From an uncultured Lachnospiraceae bacterium (GTDB taxonomy: Bacteria; Bacillota; Clostridia; Lachnospirales; Lachnospiraceae): a DNA stretch of 24,587 bases. Under the pieces are notes generated by a model. The model had not been told where the DNA came from. It worked only from the letters and a program-made list of their open reading frames with translations, and ran no database searches. The DNA is taken from positions 1 through 24,587 of the forward strand of contig CALWEE010000003.1 in the NCBI GenBank assembly GCA_944376975.1, read 5' to 3'. How positions within the stretch are numbered: position 1 is the stretch's first letter; each line of letters begins with the position of its first letter. This document shows, in pieces, positions 14,572 through 22,215 of the stretch. The position numbers and the translations under genes are program-made.

Positions 14572-14600
14572 AAGGCGAAATGTTTTGTATATTTCGCCTT
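14572..14600 (-). terminator. Terminator of the tilS-hpt-ftsH unit
   Basis: A 10-bp perfect stem AAGGCGAAAT / ATTTCGCCTT (14572-14581 with 14591-14600) has a 9-nt loop, followed on the minus strand by TTTCAT after the stem-embedded TT. It begins 12 bp beyond the ftsH stop codon. Confidence 0.8.
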
Positions 14601-14612
14601 ATATCAAACAAT

Positions 14613-16499
14613 CTAATCATTCATGGTCGGTTCGACCGCGATCTTTTCCATGTCGTTTTCATTTGCAGTATCGTCCTTTGACGGCTCGTCAAAGAGCGCT
14701 TCAAATTCTTCCCGGGTGATCTTTTCCTTTTCCAGGAGCAGATCGGCGGATCTTTCCAGCACGTCCATGTGTTCCTTTATCAGGGCGCGGGCCTTTTCGT
14801 GGCACTCATCCACGATCCGCTTCACTTCCTGATCGATGACCGAGGCGATGCCTTCGCCATAGGGTTTGGCATGGGCCAGATCCCTTCCGATGAAGACTTC
14901 GTCGTCTTCGCCGCCATAATCGATCAGGCCGACCGCGTCGGACATACCGTATTTTGTCACCATGGCCCGGGCTGTCTGGGTCGCGGACTTGATATCCTGG
15001 GACGCCCCGGTGGTGATATCGTCAAAGATCAGTTCCTCGGCCACCCGTCCGCCCAGGGAAACGATGATGTCCTGGAGCATCTTGCCTTTTGTCATGAACA
15101 TTTCGTCTTTTTCCGGCAGCGGCATGGTGTAGCCCGCCGCGCCGATGCCTGTCGGGATGATGGATACGGAATAGACCGGTCCCACATCCGGAAGGATATG
15201 GAACAGGATCGCGTGTCCGGATTCATGATAAGCCGTGATCTTTTTCTCTTTTTCGGAAATGATGCGGCTTTTCTTTTCCGTGCCGATGCCCACTTTGACA
15301 AAGGCCTTTCGGATATCCGCCTGGATGATATAGGGCCTGTTGGCTTTCGCCGCCACGATGGCCGATTCGTTCATCAGGTTTTCCAGATCGGCCCCCGTAA
15401 ACCCGGCTGTCGTCTGGGCGATCTGATCCAGATCCACGTCGTCAGCCAGCGGTTTGCCCTTGGCGTGGACGTTCAATATCTCCCGGCGCCCTTTCACGTC
15501 CGGTCGGCCAATACCCACTTTCCGGTCAAAACGTCCCGGCCTGAGGATCGCCGGATCTAATATGTCCACCCGGTTGGTGGCCGCCATGACGATAATGCCC
15601 TGGTTCACGCCGAAACCGTCCATCTCCACCAGGAGCTGGTTCAATGTCTGTTCTCTTTCATCGTGTCCGCCGCCCATTCCGGTGCCCCGGCGTCTGGCCA
15701 CGGCGTCGATCTCGTCGATGAACACGATGCACGGCGCGTGCTTTTTGGCGTCTTCAAACAGATCCCTTACACGGGACGCGCCGACGCCGACGAACATTTC
15801 CACGAAATCGGAACCGGAAATGCTGAAGAAGGGTACGCCCGCTTCTCCGGCGACCGCTTTCGCGAGAAGGGTCTTACCTGTACCGGGCGGTCCCACAAGA
15901 AGGACGCCCTTCGGTATACGGGCTCCCAGTTCGGTATATTTTTTCGGGTTTTTCAGGAAATCGACGATCTCCCGAAGTTCTTCCTTTTCCTCTTCCAGTC
16001 CGGCGACCTTTTTAAAGGTGGTGTTTTTCGCCGTCTCGTCGGACATCCTGGCCCGGCTCTTGCCGAAATTCATCATCTTGGCGTTGGATCCGCCCTGCTG
16101 ACTGGAAAAATAGGAAAACAAAAACAGTAAAGCGACGCCGCCCAATATGAGCGCCGCGCCGTTTTCCGCCCACCAGGACGGTCTGTTGGCGTCGGTCACG
16201 TACCAGTTTGTCAGTCCGTGTTCCGTCAAAAGATCCTGGACCTCTTTCACATCGGTCACGTAACACCTTGTCGTGTCGCCGTTTACCCACTGTACCGTCA
16301 CGGATCCGGTGGGAACTTCCACATTCGGACGGATGATGATACGCTCCATGGCCAGCGGTTCCGCTTCCAGATCCTGGGTGAACTGACTGTACGTATACTG
16401 GCCCGCGTTATTTAAAAGCAGGCTGTCGGACAGCAGGACCGCGATGACCAGGATGAGAAATACCAGCGGCCAGATGCCTAGCCCTCTTCTCTTATTCAA
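14613..16499 (-). CDS. ATP-dependent zinc metalloprotease FtsH
   Basis: This 628-residue membrane-anchored AAA+ protease removes misfolded and regulatory proteins at the cytoplasmic membrane. The first transmembrane segment is about 9-30, the extracytoplasmic domain about 31-112 and the second transmembrane segment about 114-132. The AAA module has Walker A GPPGTGKT (203-210), Walker B IVFIDE (Asp262, Glu263) and a second region of homology around [18 protein letters not shown]. The protease domain has HESGH (425-429), with His425, His429 and catalytic Glu426. The start is a TTG, chosen because AGGAGG (16510-16515) lies 10 nt upstream and no ATG fits. That site overlaps the hpt stop codon, so translation is coupled. 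It is the last gene of the tilS-hpt-ftsH unit, an arrangement conserved in Bacillus and Clostridia. Confidence 0.97.
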   Translation of the reverse strand: MNKRRGLGIWPLVFLILVIAVLLSDSLLLNNAGQYTYSQFTQDLEAEPLAMERIIIRPNVEVPTGSVTVQWVNGDTTRCYVTDVKEVQDLLTEHGLTNWYVTDANRPSWWAENGAALILGGVALLFLFSYFSSQQGGSNAKMMNFGKSRARMSDETAKNTTFKKVAGLEEEKEELREIVDFLKNPKKYTELGARIPKGVLLVGPPGTGKTLLAKAVAGEAGVPFFSISGSDFVEMFVGVGASRVRDLFEDAKKHAPCIVFIDEIDAVARRRGTGMGGGHDEREQTLNQLLVEMDGFGVNQGIIVMAATNRVDILDPAILRPGRFDRKVGIGRPDVKGRREILNVHAKGKPLADDVDLDQIAQTTAGFTGADLENLMNESAIVAAKANRPYIIQADIRKAFVKVGIGTEKKSRIISEKEKKITAYHESGHAILFHILPDVGPVYSVSIIPTGIGAAGYTMPLPEKDEMFMTKGKMLQDIIVSLGGRVAEELIFDDITTGASQDIKSATQTARAMVTKYGMSDAVGLIDYGGEDDEVFIGRDLAHAKPYGEGIASVIDQEVKRIVDECHEKARALIKEHMDVLERSADLLLEKEKITREEFEALFDEPSKDDTANENDMEKIAVEPTMND

Positions 16500-16513
16500 C
16501 TGATGATAACCTC

Positions 16514-17038
16514 CTATTCAAACACTACGGCTCCGACAAAAGGCAGGTTACGATACTTCTGCGCGTAGTCCAGGCCATAGCCGACCACGAATTCGTCCGG
16601 GATCTCAAAGCCGGTATAATCTACCTTCACATCTGCCACCCGTCGGTCCGGTTTATCTAAAAGTGTGCATATACGGATACTCTTTGGCTGTCTCTTATAA
16701 AGGATCTCCACCAGATAATGGAGCGTGTTCCCTGAATCGATAATATCTTCCACGATGAGCACGTTCTTGCCTTCCAGCGGTTCGTCCAGGTCTTTGATGA
16801 TCTTGACCGCGCCTGAGGAGGACGTGCCGTTTCCGTAACTGGATACGGATAAAAAGTCCATGGACACAGGGACCGTAACGCGTTTGGCAAGCTCGCACAT
16901 AAAAAAGACTCCGCCTTTTAACACACATATCAGATGCACGCTTTCACCGGCATAGTCTTCGCTGATCTGTTCGCCCAGTTCCCGGATCCTCTGATCCACT
17001 TCTTCTTCTGTCAGCAAAATCCTGATATTATCTTCCAT
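16514..17038 (-). CDS. Hypoxanthine(-guanine) phosphoribosyltransferase
   Basis: This 174-residue type I phosphoribosyltransferase makes IMP or GMP from hypoxanthine or guanine and PRPP. The PRPP-binding motif is VLIVEDIIDSGNT (93-105), with the acidic pair Glu97-Asp98, and VLKGGVFF is at about 39-46. The length is normal. Its ATG lies inside the end of tilS (11-bp overlap), with AGGAG 9 nt upstream, so tilS and hpt are coupled as in Bacillus. In this genome it may also receive the hypoxanthine or guanine produced by the purine import and deamination locus at the left of the window; that link is an inference. Confidence 0.95.
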   Translation of the reverse strand: MEDNIRILLTEEEVDQRIRELGEQISEDYAGESVHLICVLKGGVFFMCELAKRVTVPVSMDFLSVSSYGNGTSSSGAVKIIKDLDEPLEGKNVLIVEDIIDSGNTLHYLVEILYKRQPKSIRICTLLDKPDRRVADVKVDYTGFEIPDEFVVGYGLDYAQKYRNLPFVGAVVFE

Positions 17039-18443
17039 GCTTTTCTTCTCCTTTTATCTCGGCGACTAACACCTTTTTTGTAGAATCCGTTATCTTGTAC
17101 CCCTCACTGATGCGGTACCCGACGATCCACAGGATATGGCTCCCATCTGCCAGCAAAAGCACCCGGTCCCGTTCCTGTCTCGGAACGCGGGCGTCGATCA
17201 TGAACCGGTTCAGTGTTTTTTTATGACCCGCTTCATCGAATATGATAAAATCCCCGTTTCGTCTGGTACGAATTGCCAAAGTACCCTTTATTCTATCACA
17301 GTCAAACCATTTCGTATATACGTTTCTGGGAATTTCTTCATTTTCCCCGTAGTCCCTGAACGACAGGCGCATGGTCATTCCCGGCCCCGGCAGGGCGTAC
17401 GTCCCCGGCACCCGGTCCACCTGGACGCCTTCCGTGCGTTCCGGAGCTTCCCGCTTTCCGGCCCGGACGATCACGCTGTCATAGGTCCTTCGGGCTGTCA
17501 TATCGTAGGGAAAGTCAAGGCTTGCCCCCGCGTTTTTATCAAACAGGCCGTCCAGCAGTTCCACATGGACATACTCGATATCTTTCAGCCGTCCCGCCGT
17601 CACGGCGAGGCACCGGCGGAGCAGTTCCCGACGGATGACCCCGTGTTCCGCCCGATACGCTTTCGCGTCGATGACGCAGCCTGCCGGATCGGCCGTCACT
17701 TTGACGCACCGGTCGAAAGCCGCCGCCGTCTGTTCATCCAGATAATCGCATATGTCGCGCATCATCCCGGCCATCTGTTCAATATGTTCTCCCGCTCTTT
17801 CATTAATATGCGCGCGGATATACGGCATCAGCTCGTGCCTCACCCGGTTCCTCATATAACCGGTATCCGCGTTGCTCGCGTCTTCCCGCCATTTGACGCC
17901 CGCCGCCCTAAGATAGGCTTCGATCTCGCCTCTGGAAACCCGCAGAAGGGGACGCACGATCCGGTCCCTCACCGGCAGGATGCCTGTCAATCCCCGGATC
18001 CCGCTGCCTCTGAACAGATTCATCAGGACCGTTTCGCAGCAGTCTTCCTGATGATGGGCCACCGCGATGGCATTGGCGGACAGATCCACGCGCACCCGCT
18101 CGAAACATTCATATCGGTAATATCTCCCGGCTTCTTCCTCCGTCATCTTCCGGGCCGCGGCCATGCGCCGTATATCGGCTTTGAAACTGTAGCAGGGGAC
18201 GTCGTATTCCCGGCAGATCGTTTCCACATATCTCTGATCGTCGTCGGCCTCCCGTCCCCGGATGCCGTGATGGATATGAACGCCGATCAGTTCCAGCTCC
18301 ATGACCGGGCGGATCTCAAGGAGCGCAAAAAGAAGGCACATGGAATCTGCGCCTCCTGAAATGCCGACCACCACTTTCCAGCCGTCATTCAACATATGTT
18401 CTTCCCGGATATACCGCAACACTTTTTCTGCCAACGGACTCAT
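17028..18443 (-). CDS. tRNA(Ile)-lysidine synthase TilS
   Basis: This 471-residue N-type ATP pyrophosphatase converts cytidine 34 of tRNA-Ile(CAU) to lysidine, changing its specificity from Met to Ile; it is an essential function. The PP-loop motif SGGADS is at 29-34, after KVVVGI. The following segments IGVHIHHGIRG and AVAHHQEDCCETVLMNLFRG are characteristic. A C-terminal TilS domain begins around 390 and includes IRTRRNGDFI and KKTLNRFMIDARVPRQERD. The ATG has GGGAGG 8 nt upstream. It starts 25 bp after spoIIE and a likely sigma-A promoter overlaps the end of that gene, so tilS need not depend on sporulation. Confidence 0.95.
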   Translation of the reverse strand: MSPLAEKVLRYIREEHMLNDGWKVVVGISGGADSMCLLFALLEIRPVMELELIGVHIHHGIRGREADDDQRYVETICREYDVPCYSFKADIRRMAAARKMTEEEAGRYYRYECFERVRVDLSANAIAVAHHQEDCCETVLMNLFRGSGIRGLTGILPVRDRIVRPLLRVSRGEIEAYLRAAGVKWREDASNADTGYMRNRVRHELMPYIRAHINERAGEHIEQMAGMMRDICDYLDEQTAAAFDRCVKVTADPAGCVIDAKAYRAEHGVIRRELLRRCLAVTAGRLKDIEYVHVELLDGLFDKNAGASLDFPYDMTARRTYDSVIVRAGKREAPERTEGVQVDRVPGTYALPGPGMTMRLSFRDYGENEEIPRNVYTKWFDCDRIKGTLAIRTRRNGDFIIFDEAGHKKTLNRFMIDARVPRQERDRVLLLADGSHILWIVGYRISEGYKITDSTKKVLVAEIKGEEKHGR

Positions 18444-18467
18444 CTTTGAAACCTCCCAAGCAGTTGT

Positions 18468-18496
18468 ATCATACCACAGAAAACGGTTTCTTACAA
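18468..18496 (-). promoter_or_regulatory. Probable housekeeping promoter for tilS-hpt-ftsH
   Basis: On the minus strand TTGTAA (18491-18496) and TATGAT (18468-18473) are 17 bp apart. The -10 overlaps the spoIIE stop codon and the start site would be close to the tilS ribosome binding site. It would separate essential genes from the sporulation gene ahead of them. Confidence 0.55.
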
Positions 18497-20376
18497 ATCA
18501 TACATGCCAAAACCGTCATATCATCGTCCGCCCGGTCCCCCGGCTGTTCAAGGGCGTACGCCAGTATCTGTCCGGCCGCCCCGTTGGGATTCGTCTCCTC
18601 CATCGTCTCCAGCAGGCCGGCTATGCGCGCGTTGCCCGTCCCGTCCGGGAACCGGTTGATCACGCCGTCCGATACCATGAATATCCGGTCGCCGTCAAAC
18701 AGGTTTCTTGTAAACCCTTCCCAATCCGCTTCCGGGAACGCTCCCATGGGAAGGGAACCGGAGGTGACACATTCCACCTTATGGTCCCTGACGATGAAGG
18801 TGGACGACGCGCCGATCTTGATAAATTCGCACATCCCGCTGTACAGATCCACCACTGTCAGGTCCATGGAAGAAAAGACCTGGCGGTCGCCGTGGAGCAG
18901 CATGACCGAATTGAGCATGCGCAGCGCCGAACGGCGGCCAAAGCCGGTATCGACCATCTGCTCCAGAAGGCCGATCATCATCTCGCTCTCCTCTTTTGCC
19001 CGCTGGCCGCTGCCCATGCCGTCGGAAAGGGACATGAGGACCTGCCCCGAATCCAGATAGATAAAGGCATAGCTGTCCCCGCTCACCGTCTGCCCCTCTT
19101 TTGTCCGCCTGGCCGTTCCCTGGATAAGCTGATATCTGGCGTCTTCCACAAAAGACAGGGTAGTGTAGCGTCTCCGCGCCACGGACCGGCCGCCGGGCTC
19201 CGGGATGAACCGCCTTCCGGCCGCTTTGCTGATCTGATCCGCCAGGTCTTTTGTCATCACACAGCGCCCCCGCTTTACCCGGGCCAGCATGTAGATCCTC
19301 TGCCGGCGGCTGTGACTGCTTTCCTCCGTTACCGAGATCTTTTTGATCTTTATATTCTGGCGGCCCAGTTTCCGGATCAGCCTGTCGGCCAGTTTCCCCG
19401 ATCCGTCTTCCCGCTCTTTCAGTTCCACGGACAGATCGTCGATGATCTCCGCCACCTCGCCGATCTGCCCCGCGAAGGCCAGCCGGTTTTCCGTCAGCCG
19501 GTCCCGCCAGGACAGGTTCATCTGAGCCGCCTGCATGACCCGGTTTGTTTCCCGCAGGAACCGGTCCATGTTGACGCATCGCCGGCGCAGGCCGGAAGGC
19601 ACCTGTTTTTTCTCCAGCGGCCCGTTTCCCGGAAACAGGCTCAGCAAACGCCATGTGCTGTGATACGTATCATCGTATTCTTTTTCCCAGCACATTTCCC
19701 GCCGTCCGCAGTTTTCGCACACGCAGGCGGTCAACTCGTCAAAGGCGTCCCGCATATCTTCATCGGACAGCCCTTTTTCCTCCGGTATCTCGTCCCTGAG
19801 CATCCGGGACAGTTTACGGAAAGACGCCGACATATCTTTCAGCCGGGCCCTTACAAAATCTTCCTCCGCCCGCTCCCGCGTCTCCGGTTTAAAAAAAGGC
19901 GCGGTTTCTTCCGCCTTCGGCGCCGGTCCTTCAAACACTTTCATGACCTGTCCAAAAAGAAGGAAGGCCACCGCCGCGCCGGACGCTTCAAAGATCCCTG
20001 TCCAAAGATGACGCAGGGCGTACATACGGGATATGCCCGACAGGGCCAGCCCATATCCCACATTGGACGAAAGGATGAGCAGCACCAGGGCCGCCAGTGT
20101 TTTTGTCCGGGTCACCGGCGCCTTTTTCCGTTCCAGGATGCCGATCATCAGCATCAGGCCGACCAGTATCCCCATATACTTTAATAATATGGACGACGGA
20201 AGGCATACGGCCATTCCGATCAGCGTGATGACCGGAAGGATGCCCCTGTCCGCCGGATTCCTGTAAGCCGCCGCGAAATACGCCGTCCCGAGCGGATTGA
20301 TCCCCGGCAGTATGGCCCTTTGCAAAAAGCCGCTCAAGATGACGACCATCCAGTTTTTCATATTCATATGCTTCAT
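18469..20376 (-). CDS. Stage II sporulation protein E (PP2C-type phosphatase)
   Basis: SpoIIE dephosphorylates the anti-anti-sigma factor SpoIIAA, activating sigma-F in the forespore, and takes part in polar septation. The N-terminal third (about 1-145) has roughly five hydrophobic segments. A central region of about 300 residues includes CVCENCGRREMCW. The C-terminal PP2C domain shows SGDSYAF, LSDGMGSGQRA (metal-binding Asp), FMVSDGV and ADDDMTV. I choose the ATG at 20376, giving 635 residues, because AGGAGGGG lies just upstream. The open frame extends further upstream through the previous terminator and is not expected to be translated. It is shorter than Bacillus SpoIIE (about 827 residues, ten membrane spans), mainly in the membrane part. 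It is preceded by a terminator, so it has its own promoter, not clearly identified. Confidence 0.93.
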   Translation of the reverse strand: MKHMNMKNWMVVILSGFLQRAILPGINPLGTAYFAAAYRNPADRGILPVITLIGMAVCLPSSILLKYMGILVGLMLMIGILERKKAPVTRTKTLAALVLLILSSNVGYGLALSGISRMYALRHLWTGIFEASGAAVAFLLFGQVMKVFEGPAPKAEETAPFFKPETRERAEEDFVRARLKDMSASFRKLSRMLRDEIPEEKGLSDEDMRDAFDELTACVCENCGRREMCWEKEYDDTYHSTWRLLSLFPGNGPLEKKQVPSGLRRRCVNMDRFLRETNRVMQAAQMNLSWRDRLTENRLAFAGQIGEVAEIIDDLSVELKEREDGSGKLADRLIRKLGRQNIKIKKISVTEESSHSRRQRIYMLARVKRGRCVMTKDLADQISKAAGRRFIPEPGGRSVARRRYTTLSFVEDARYQLIQGTARRTKEGQTVSGDSYAFIYLDSGQVLMSLSDGMGSGQRAKEESEMMIGLLEQMVDTGFGRRSALRMLNSVMLLHGDRQVFSSMDLTVVDLYSGMCEFIKIGASSTFIVRDHKVECVTSGSLPMGAFPEADWEGFTRNLFDGDRIFMVSDGVINRFPDGTGNARIAGLLETMEETNPNGAAGQILAYALEQPGDRADDDMTVLACMICKKPFSVV

Positions 20377-20467
20377 ACATGCCCCTCCTGACACTGCCCG
20401 TCCATTTTCAGGCATTATCATCCTATGAGGCGCTCCCGCGGTTCTTGCGTAAAATCGGCCGACAAAA

Positions 20468-20505
20468 AACCCGCTGCGCTTTACGGTCGCCCTTCGCAGC
20501 GGGTT
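20468..20505 (-). terminator. Terminator of divIC
   Basis: An 11-bp stem AACCCGCTGCG / CGCAGCGGGTT (20468-20478 with 20495-20505) is followed by TTTTTT on the minus strand. It begins 8 bp after the divIC stop codon and separates divIC from spoIIE. Confidence 0.88.
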
Positions 20506-20513
20506 ATCTTTCG

Positions 20514-20822
20514 TCAATTATTCTGTTTTTTGAAAATAATGTCGCCATCGTTGGCCAGCCCCAGTTTTTCCCTGGCCAGTTCTTTGTAATATTCGTCCGA
20601 ATTGACATATTCCGACTTCTCGTCCAGACCCTGACGGATCTCTTTCTGCTCGTCGATCTGCTCCTGAAGACGGGCTTCGTTCTCTTTATATTCCTCAAGC
20701 CGGATATTCATCTCCCGGCTGTTGTAAGCGAGGACGATACACAATATGAGGACAACGGCAGCGATGAGCCCCTTGCCCTTCGGATCTTTTTTTCTTCTCT
20801 TTTTTCCCGACACTTTCGACAT
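20514..20822 (-). CDS. Septum formation initiator DivIC/FtsB
   Basis: This 102-residue bitopic division protein has a basic N-terminus (KKRRKKDPKGKG), one transmembrane helix (about 19-33) and an external coiled coil (about 38-75) rich in Glu, Gln and Leu. The DivIC tail is YYKELAREKLGLANDGDIIF. It works with FtsL and DivIB at the division septum. The gene order yabP-yabQ-divIC supports the assignment. It has its own promoter about 50 bp upstream and a terminator right after, so it forms a single-gene unit. The ribosome binding site is AGGTGGA, weaker than its neighbours. Confidence 0.92.
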   Translation of the reverse strand: MSKVSGKKRRKKDPKGKGLIAAVVLILCIVLAYNSREMNIRLEEYKENEARLQEQIDEQKEIRQGLDEKSEYVNSDEYYKELAREKLGLANDGDIIFKKQNN

Positions 20823-20864
20823 ATCTATCCACCTGAAATCCGCGCGTTTTTTTCAACCTCTTTT

Positions 20865-20893
20865 ATTTTACCTGCTCGTTTTACATTTTTCAA
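20865..20893 (-). promoter_or_regulatory. Sigma-A-type promoter of divIC
   Basis: On the minus strand TTGAAA (20888-20893) and TAAAAT (20865-20870) have a 17-bp spacer in an AT-rich gap between yabQ and divIC. It separates a vegetative division gene from the sporulation genes upstream. Confidence 0.7.
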
Positions 20894-20912
20894 TCTTTCT
20901 GGTGAAAAAAAT

Positions 20913-21296
20913 TTATTTTTTTGCTTTTTCAGTTGGACGGCGCCGAAAAATGCCGAAAAATCTCCGAACGGCCCCAAAAACGGGACTTAAAACCCGCACG
21001 GACAGATGGATGAACACCGGGCTGATGGTCAGGCTGTAGAACAGGACGCCGAAAAGGACACCGAACACGATATACAGGCGGAGTCCGCCCTGGGCAAAAT
21101 GAAAGAGCAGGCCGTAAGCGACCGCCGTGAGCGCCAGCCAGTACGCCATATCTTCCCCGTTCACGGCCCGGGAGGAATGTCTGACGAGCCGCCTTAAGAT
21201 CCTGAGCAGATCGTAGGCGAAACAAAATCCGGCTCCACAAAAAAACGCCAGTCCAAACAGATAAAACTGGAGGCGGACTTCTTCGCTCATGCCCAC
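20913..21296 (-). CDS. Spore cortex biosynthesis protein YabQ
   Basis: This 127-residue membrane protein has about three to four hydrophobic segments (YLFGLAFFCGAGFCFAYDLL, then YWLALTAVAYGLLFHF, then IVFGVLFGVLFYSLTISPVF) and a very basic C-terminal tail. It matches the YabQ family, which is needed for cortex formation during sporulation. The likely start is a GTG whose first base is the last base of the yabP stop codon; AGGTGG lies 8 nt before it. An ATG two codons later is an alternative but too far from that site. It is coupled to yabP. Confidence 0.9.
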   Translation of the reverse strand: MGMSEEVRLQFYLFGLAFFCGAGFCFAYDLLRILRRLVRHSSRAVNGEDMAYWLALTAVAYGLLFHFAQGGLRLYIVFGVLFGVLFYSLTISPVFIHLSVRVLSPVFGAVRRFFGIFRRRPTEKAKK

Positions 21297-21583
21297 TATT
21301 TAAACCACCTGCCAAGTCCCTTTTCCCCGGCTTTCGCCGTTTTCTTCCCGTTGGAATAGACCAGGCTGTCCACGCTGCCATCCACGTTGACCTCTCCCTT
21401 TTCCAGCGTCAGGTGGTTCACGTGAAGGTTATCGCCCCGGATCATCAGCAGGCCCTCCGACGTCTCCAGGACGATCTCGCTGGTATCGAACGCGATCACT
21501 TCGTTGACTCCCGTCATCTGGACGGTCCCCCGGTCCACCATGGTCAGCTTGTGATTTTTTATGCCGCCTGTCCGTTCTTCCAT
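21296..21583 (-). CDS. Sporulation protein YabP
   Basis: This 95-residue soluble YabP-family protein has a beta-rich core: HKLTMVDRGTVQMTGVNEV, then DTSEIVLETSEGLLMIRG and HLTLEKGEVNVDGSVDSLVY. In Bacillus it acts with YabQ at the developing spore. It is normal in length and ends in a basic tail (KKTAKAGEKGLGRWFK). The ATG has GGGAGG (21590-21595) as ribosome binding site, but this site lies in the right arm of a 24-bp hairpin followed by a T-run, so expression may be shut off on long transcripts. yabQ follows with a 1-nt overlap. Confidence 0.93.
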   Translation of the reverse strand: MEERTGGIKNHKLTMVDRGTVQMTGVNEVIAFDTSEIVLETSEGLLMIRGDNLHVNHLTLEKGEVNVDGSVDSLVYSNGKKTAKAGEKGLGRWFK

Positions 21584-21587
21584 AAAA

Positions 21588-21642
21588 AACCTCCCAACAT
21601 ATTCAGATCAGCTTTAGGCTAATCTAAATATATTAGGAGGTT
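21588..21642 (-). promoter_or_regulatory. 24-bp hairpin enclosing the yabP ribosome binding site
   Basis: The arms 21588-21611 and 21619-21642 pair along all 24 positions in the minus-strand RNA, with a 7-nt loop (21612-21618). Four positions (21595/21635, 21598/21632, 21604/21626, 21609/21621) are G-U in that RNA and would be C-A mismatches in a plus-strand RNA. The stem contains the GGGAGG of yabP and is followed by a run of T directly before the ATG. It can act as a terminator for the hup-rqcP transcript, as a translational lock on yabP, or both. Confidence 0.75.
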
Positions 21643-21654
21643 CCACTCAATATT

Positions 21655-21894
21655 CTATAAATATTTAAATAAGTCCCTGGCCTCGTCTTTCCGGACGGTC
21701 TCCGCCACGTTCAGCACTTCCACTTTCACGCCGCGCGTCCCGAAGCCGATCTCGATCACGTCGCCGGGCTTTACATTCACCGATGCCTTCGCCGTTTTCC
21801 CGTTCACCATAACGCGGCCGGCATCGCAGGCTTCATTGGCCACGGTACGACGTTTGATCAGACGGGATACTTTTAAAAACTTGTCCAGACGCAT
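21655..21894 (-). CDS. S4-domain RNA-binding protein RqcP (YabO)
   Basis: This 79-residue protein is essentially one S4 domain: MRLDKFLKVSRLIKRRTVANEACDAG, then RVMVNGK and KPGDVIEIGFG. RqcP helps RqcH add alanine tails to nascent chains on stalled large ribosomal subunits. The length and the place between mazG/hup and yabP match the Bacillus arrangement. No Shine-Dalgarno sequence is visible in the 10 nt between the HU stop codon and its ATG, so it probably depends on ribosomes ending at HU. Its stop codon lies just before the yabP hairpin. Confidence 0.93.
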   Translation of the reverse strand: MRLDKFLKVSRLIKRRTVANEACDAGRVMVNGKTAKASVNVKPGDVIEIGFGTRGVKVEVLNVAETVRKDEARDLFKYL

Positions 21895-21904
21895 GTGGGT
21901 CGGA

Positions 21905-22183
21905 TCATTTTGCGTTGATAACGTCTTTTAAAGCTTTTCCTGCTTTGAATTTCGGAGATTTGGAAGCTTCGATCGTCATCTTTTCGCCAGTCTGCGGATT
22001 CCTTCCTTCTCTCGCGGCTCTCTCGGATACTTCAAATGTACCGAAGCCAACTAACTGGATCTTCTCGCCTTTTTTCAGCTCTTCACCGATGATATCAACA
22101 AACGCTTTTAACGCTTTCTCCGCGTCTTTCTTAGACATTTCCGTACGTTCTGCCATTACTGCTACAAGTTCTGCCTTATTCAT
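21905..22183 (-). CDS. HU family DNA-binding protein
   Basis: This 92-residue nucleoid protein binds and bends DNA without strong sequence preference. It starts MNKAELVAVMAE, has the saddle motif GFGTFEV (46-52) and the DNA-intercalating arm with RNPQTGE (61-67), and ends VINAK. The length is typical. A strong AAGGAGG lies 9 nt before the ATG. Its codon choice is more A- and T-rich than the neighbours, as expected for a highly expressed gene. It lies 32 bp after mazG and 10 bp before rqcP; an HU gene in this position is the feature that distinguishes this block from Bacillus, where rqcP directly follows yabN/mazG. Confidence 0.96.
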   Translation of the reverse strand: MNKAELVAVMAERTEMSKKDAEKALKAFVDIIGEELKKGEKIQLVGFGTFEVSERAAREGRNPQTGEKMTIEASKSPKFKAGKALKDVINAK

Positions 22184-22215
22184 TACAATATTCCTCCTTA
22201 AATCTTACCCAAACA

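Noticed and set aside
18301..20184. Very long plus-strand open frame (about 627 codons) opposite spoIIE
   Set aside because: It lies antisense to a clear spoIIE/tilS region, its product is rich in His, Arg and Pro with no recognisable domain, and no ribosome binding site precedes it. High G+C at third codon positions removes stops from the opposite frame.
20455..20467. Spo0A-box-like TTGTCGG before spoIIE
   Set aside because: Only part of the consensus matches, it overlaps the T-run of the divIC terminator, and it lies far from the best -10-like sequence; chance is more likely.
20377..20517. Upstream extension of spoIIE by 47 codons
   Set aside because: The extension crosses the divIC terminator and ends at a strong AGGAGGGG site directly before the ATG at 20376.
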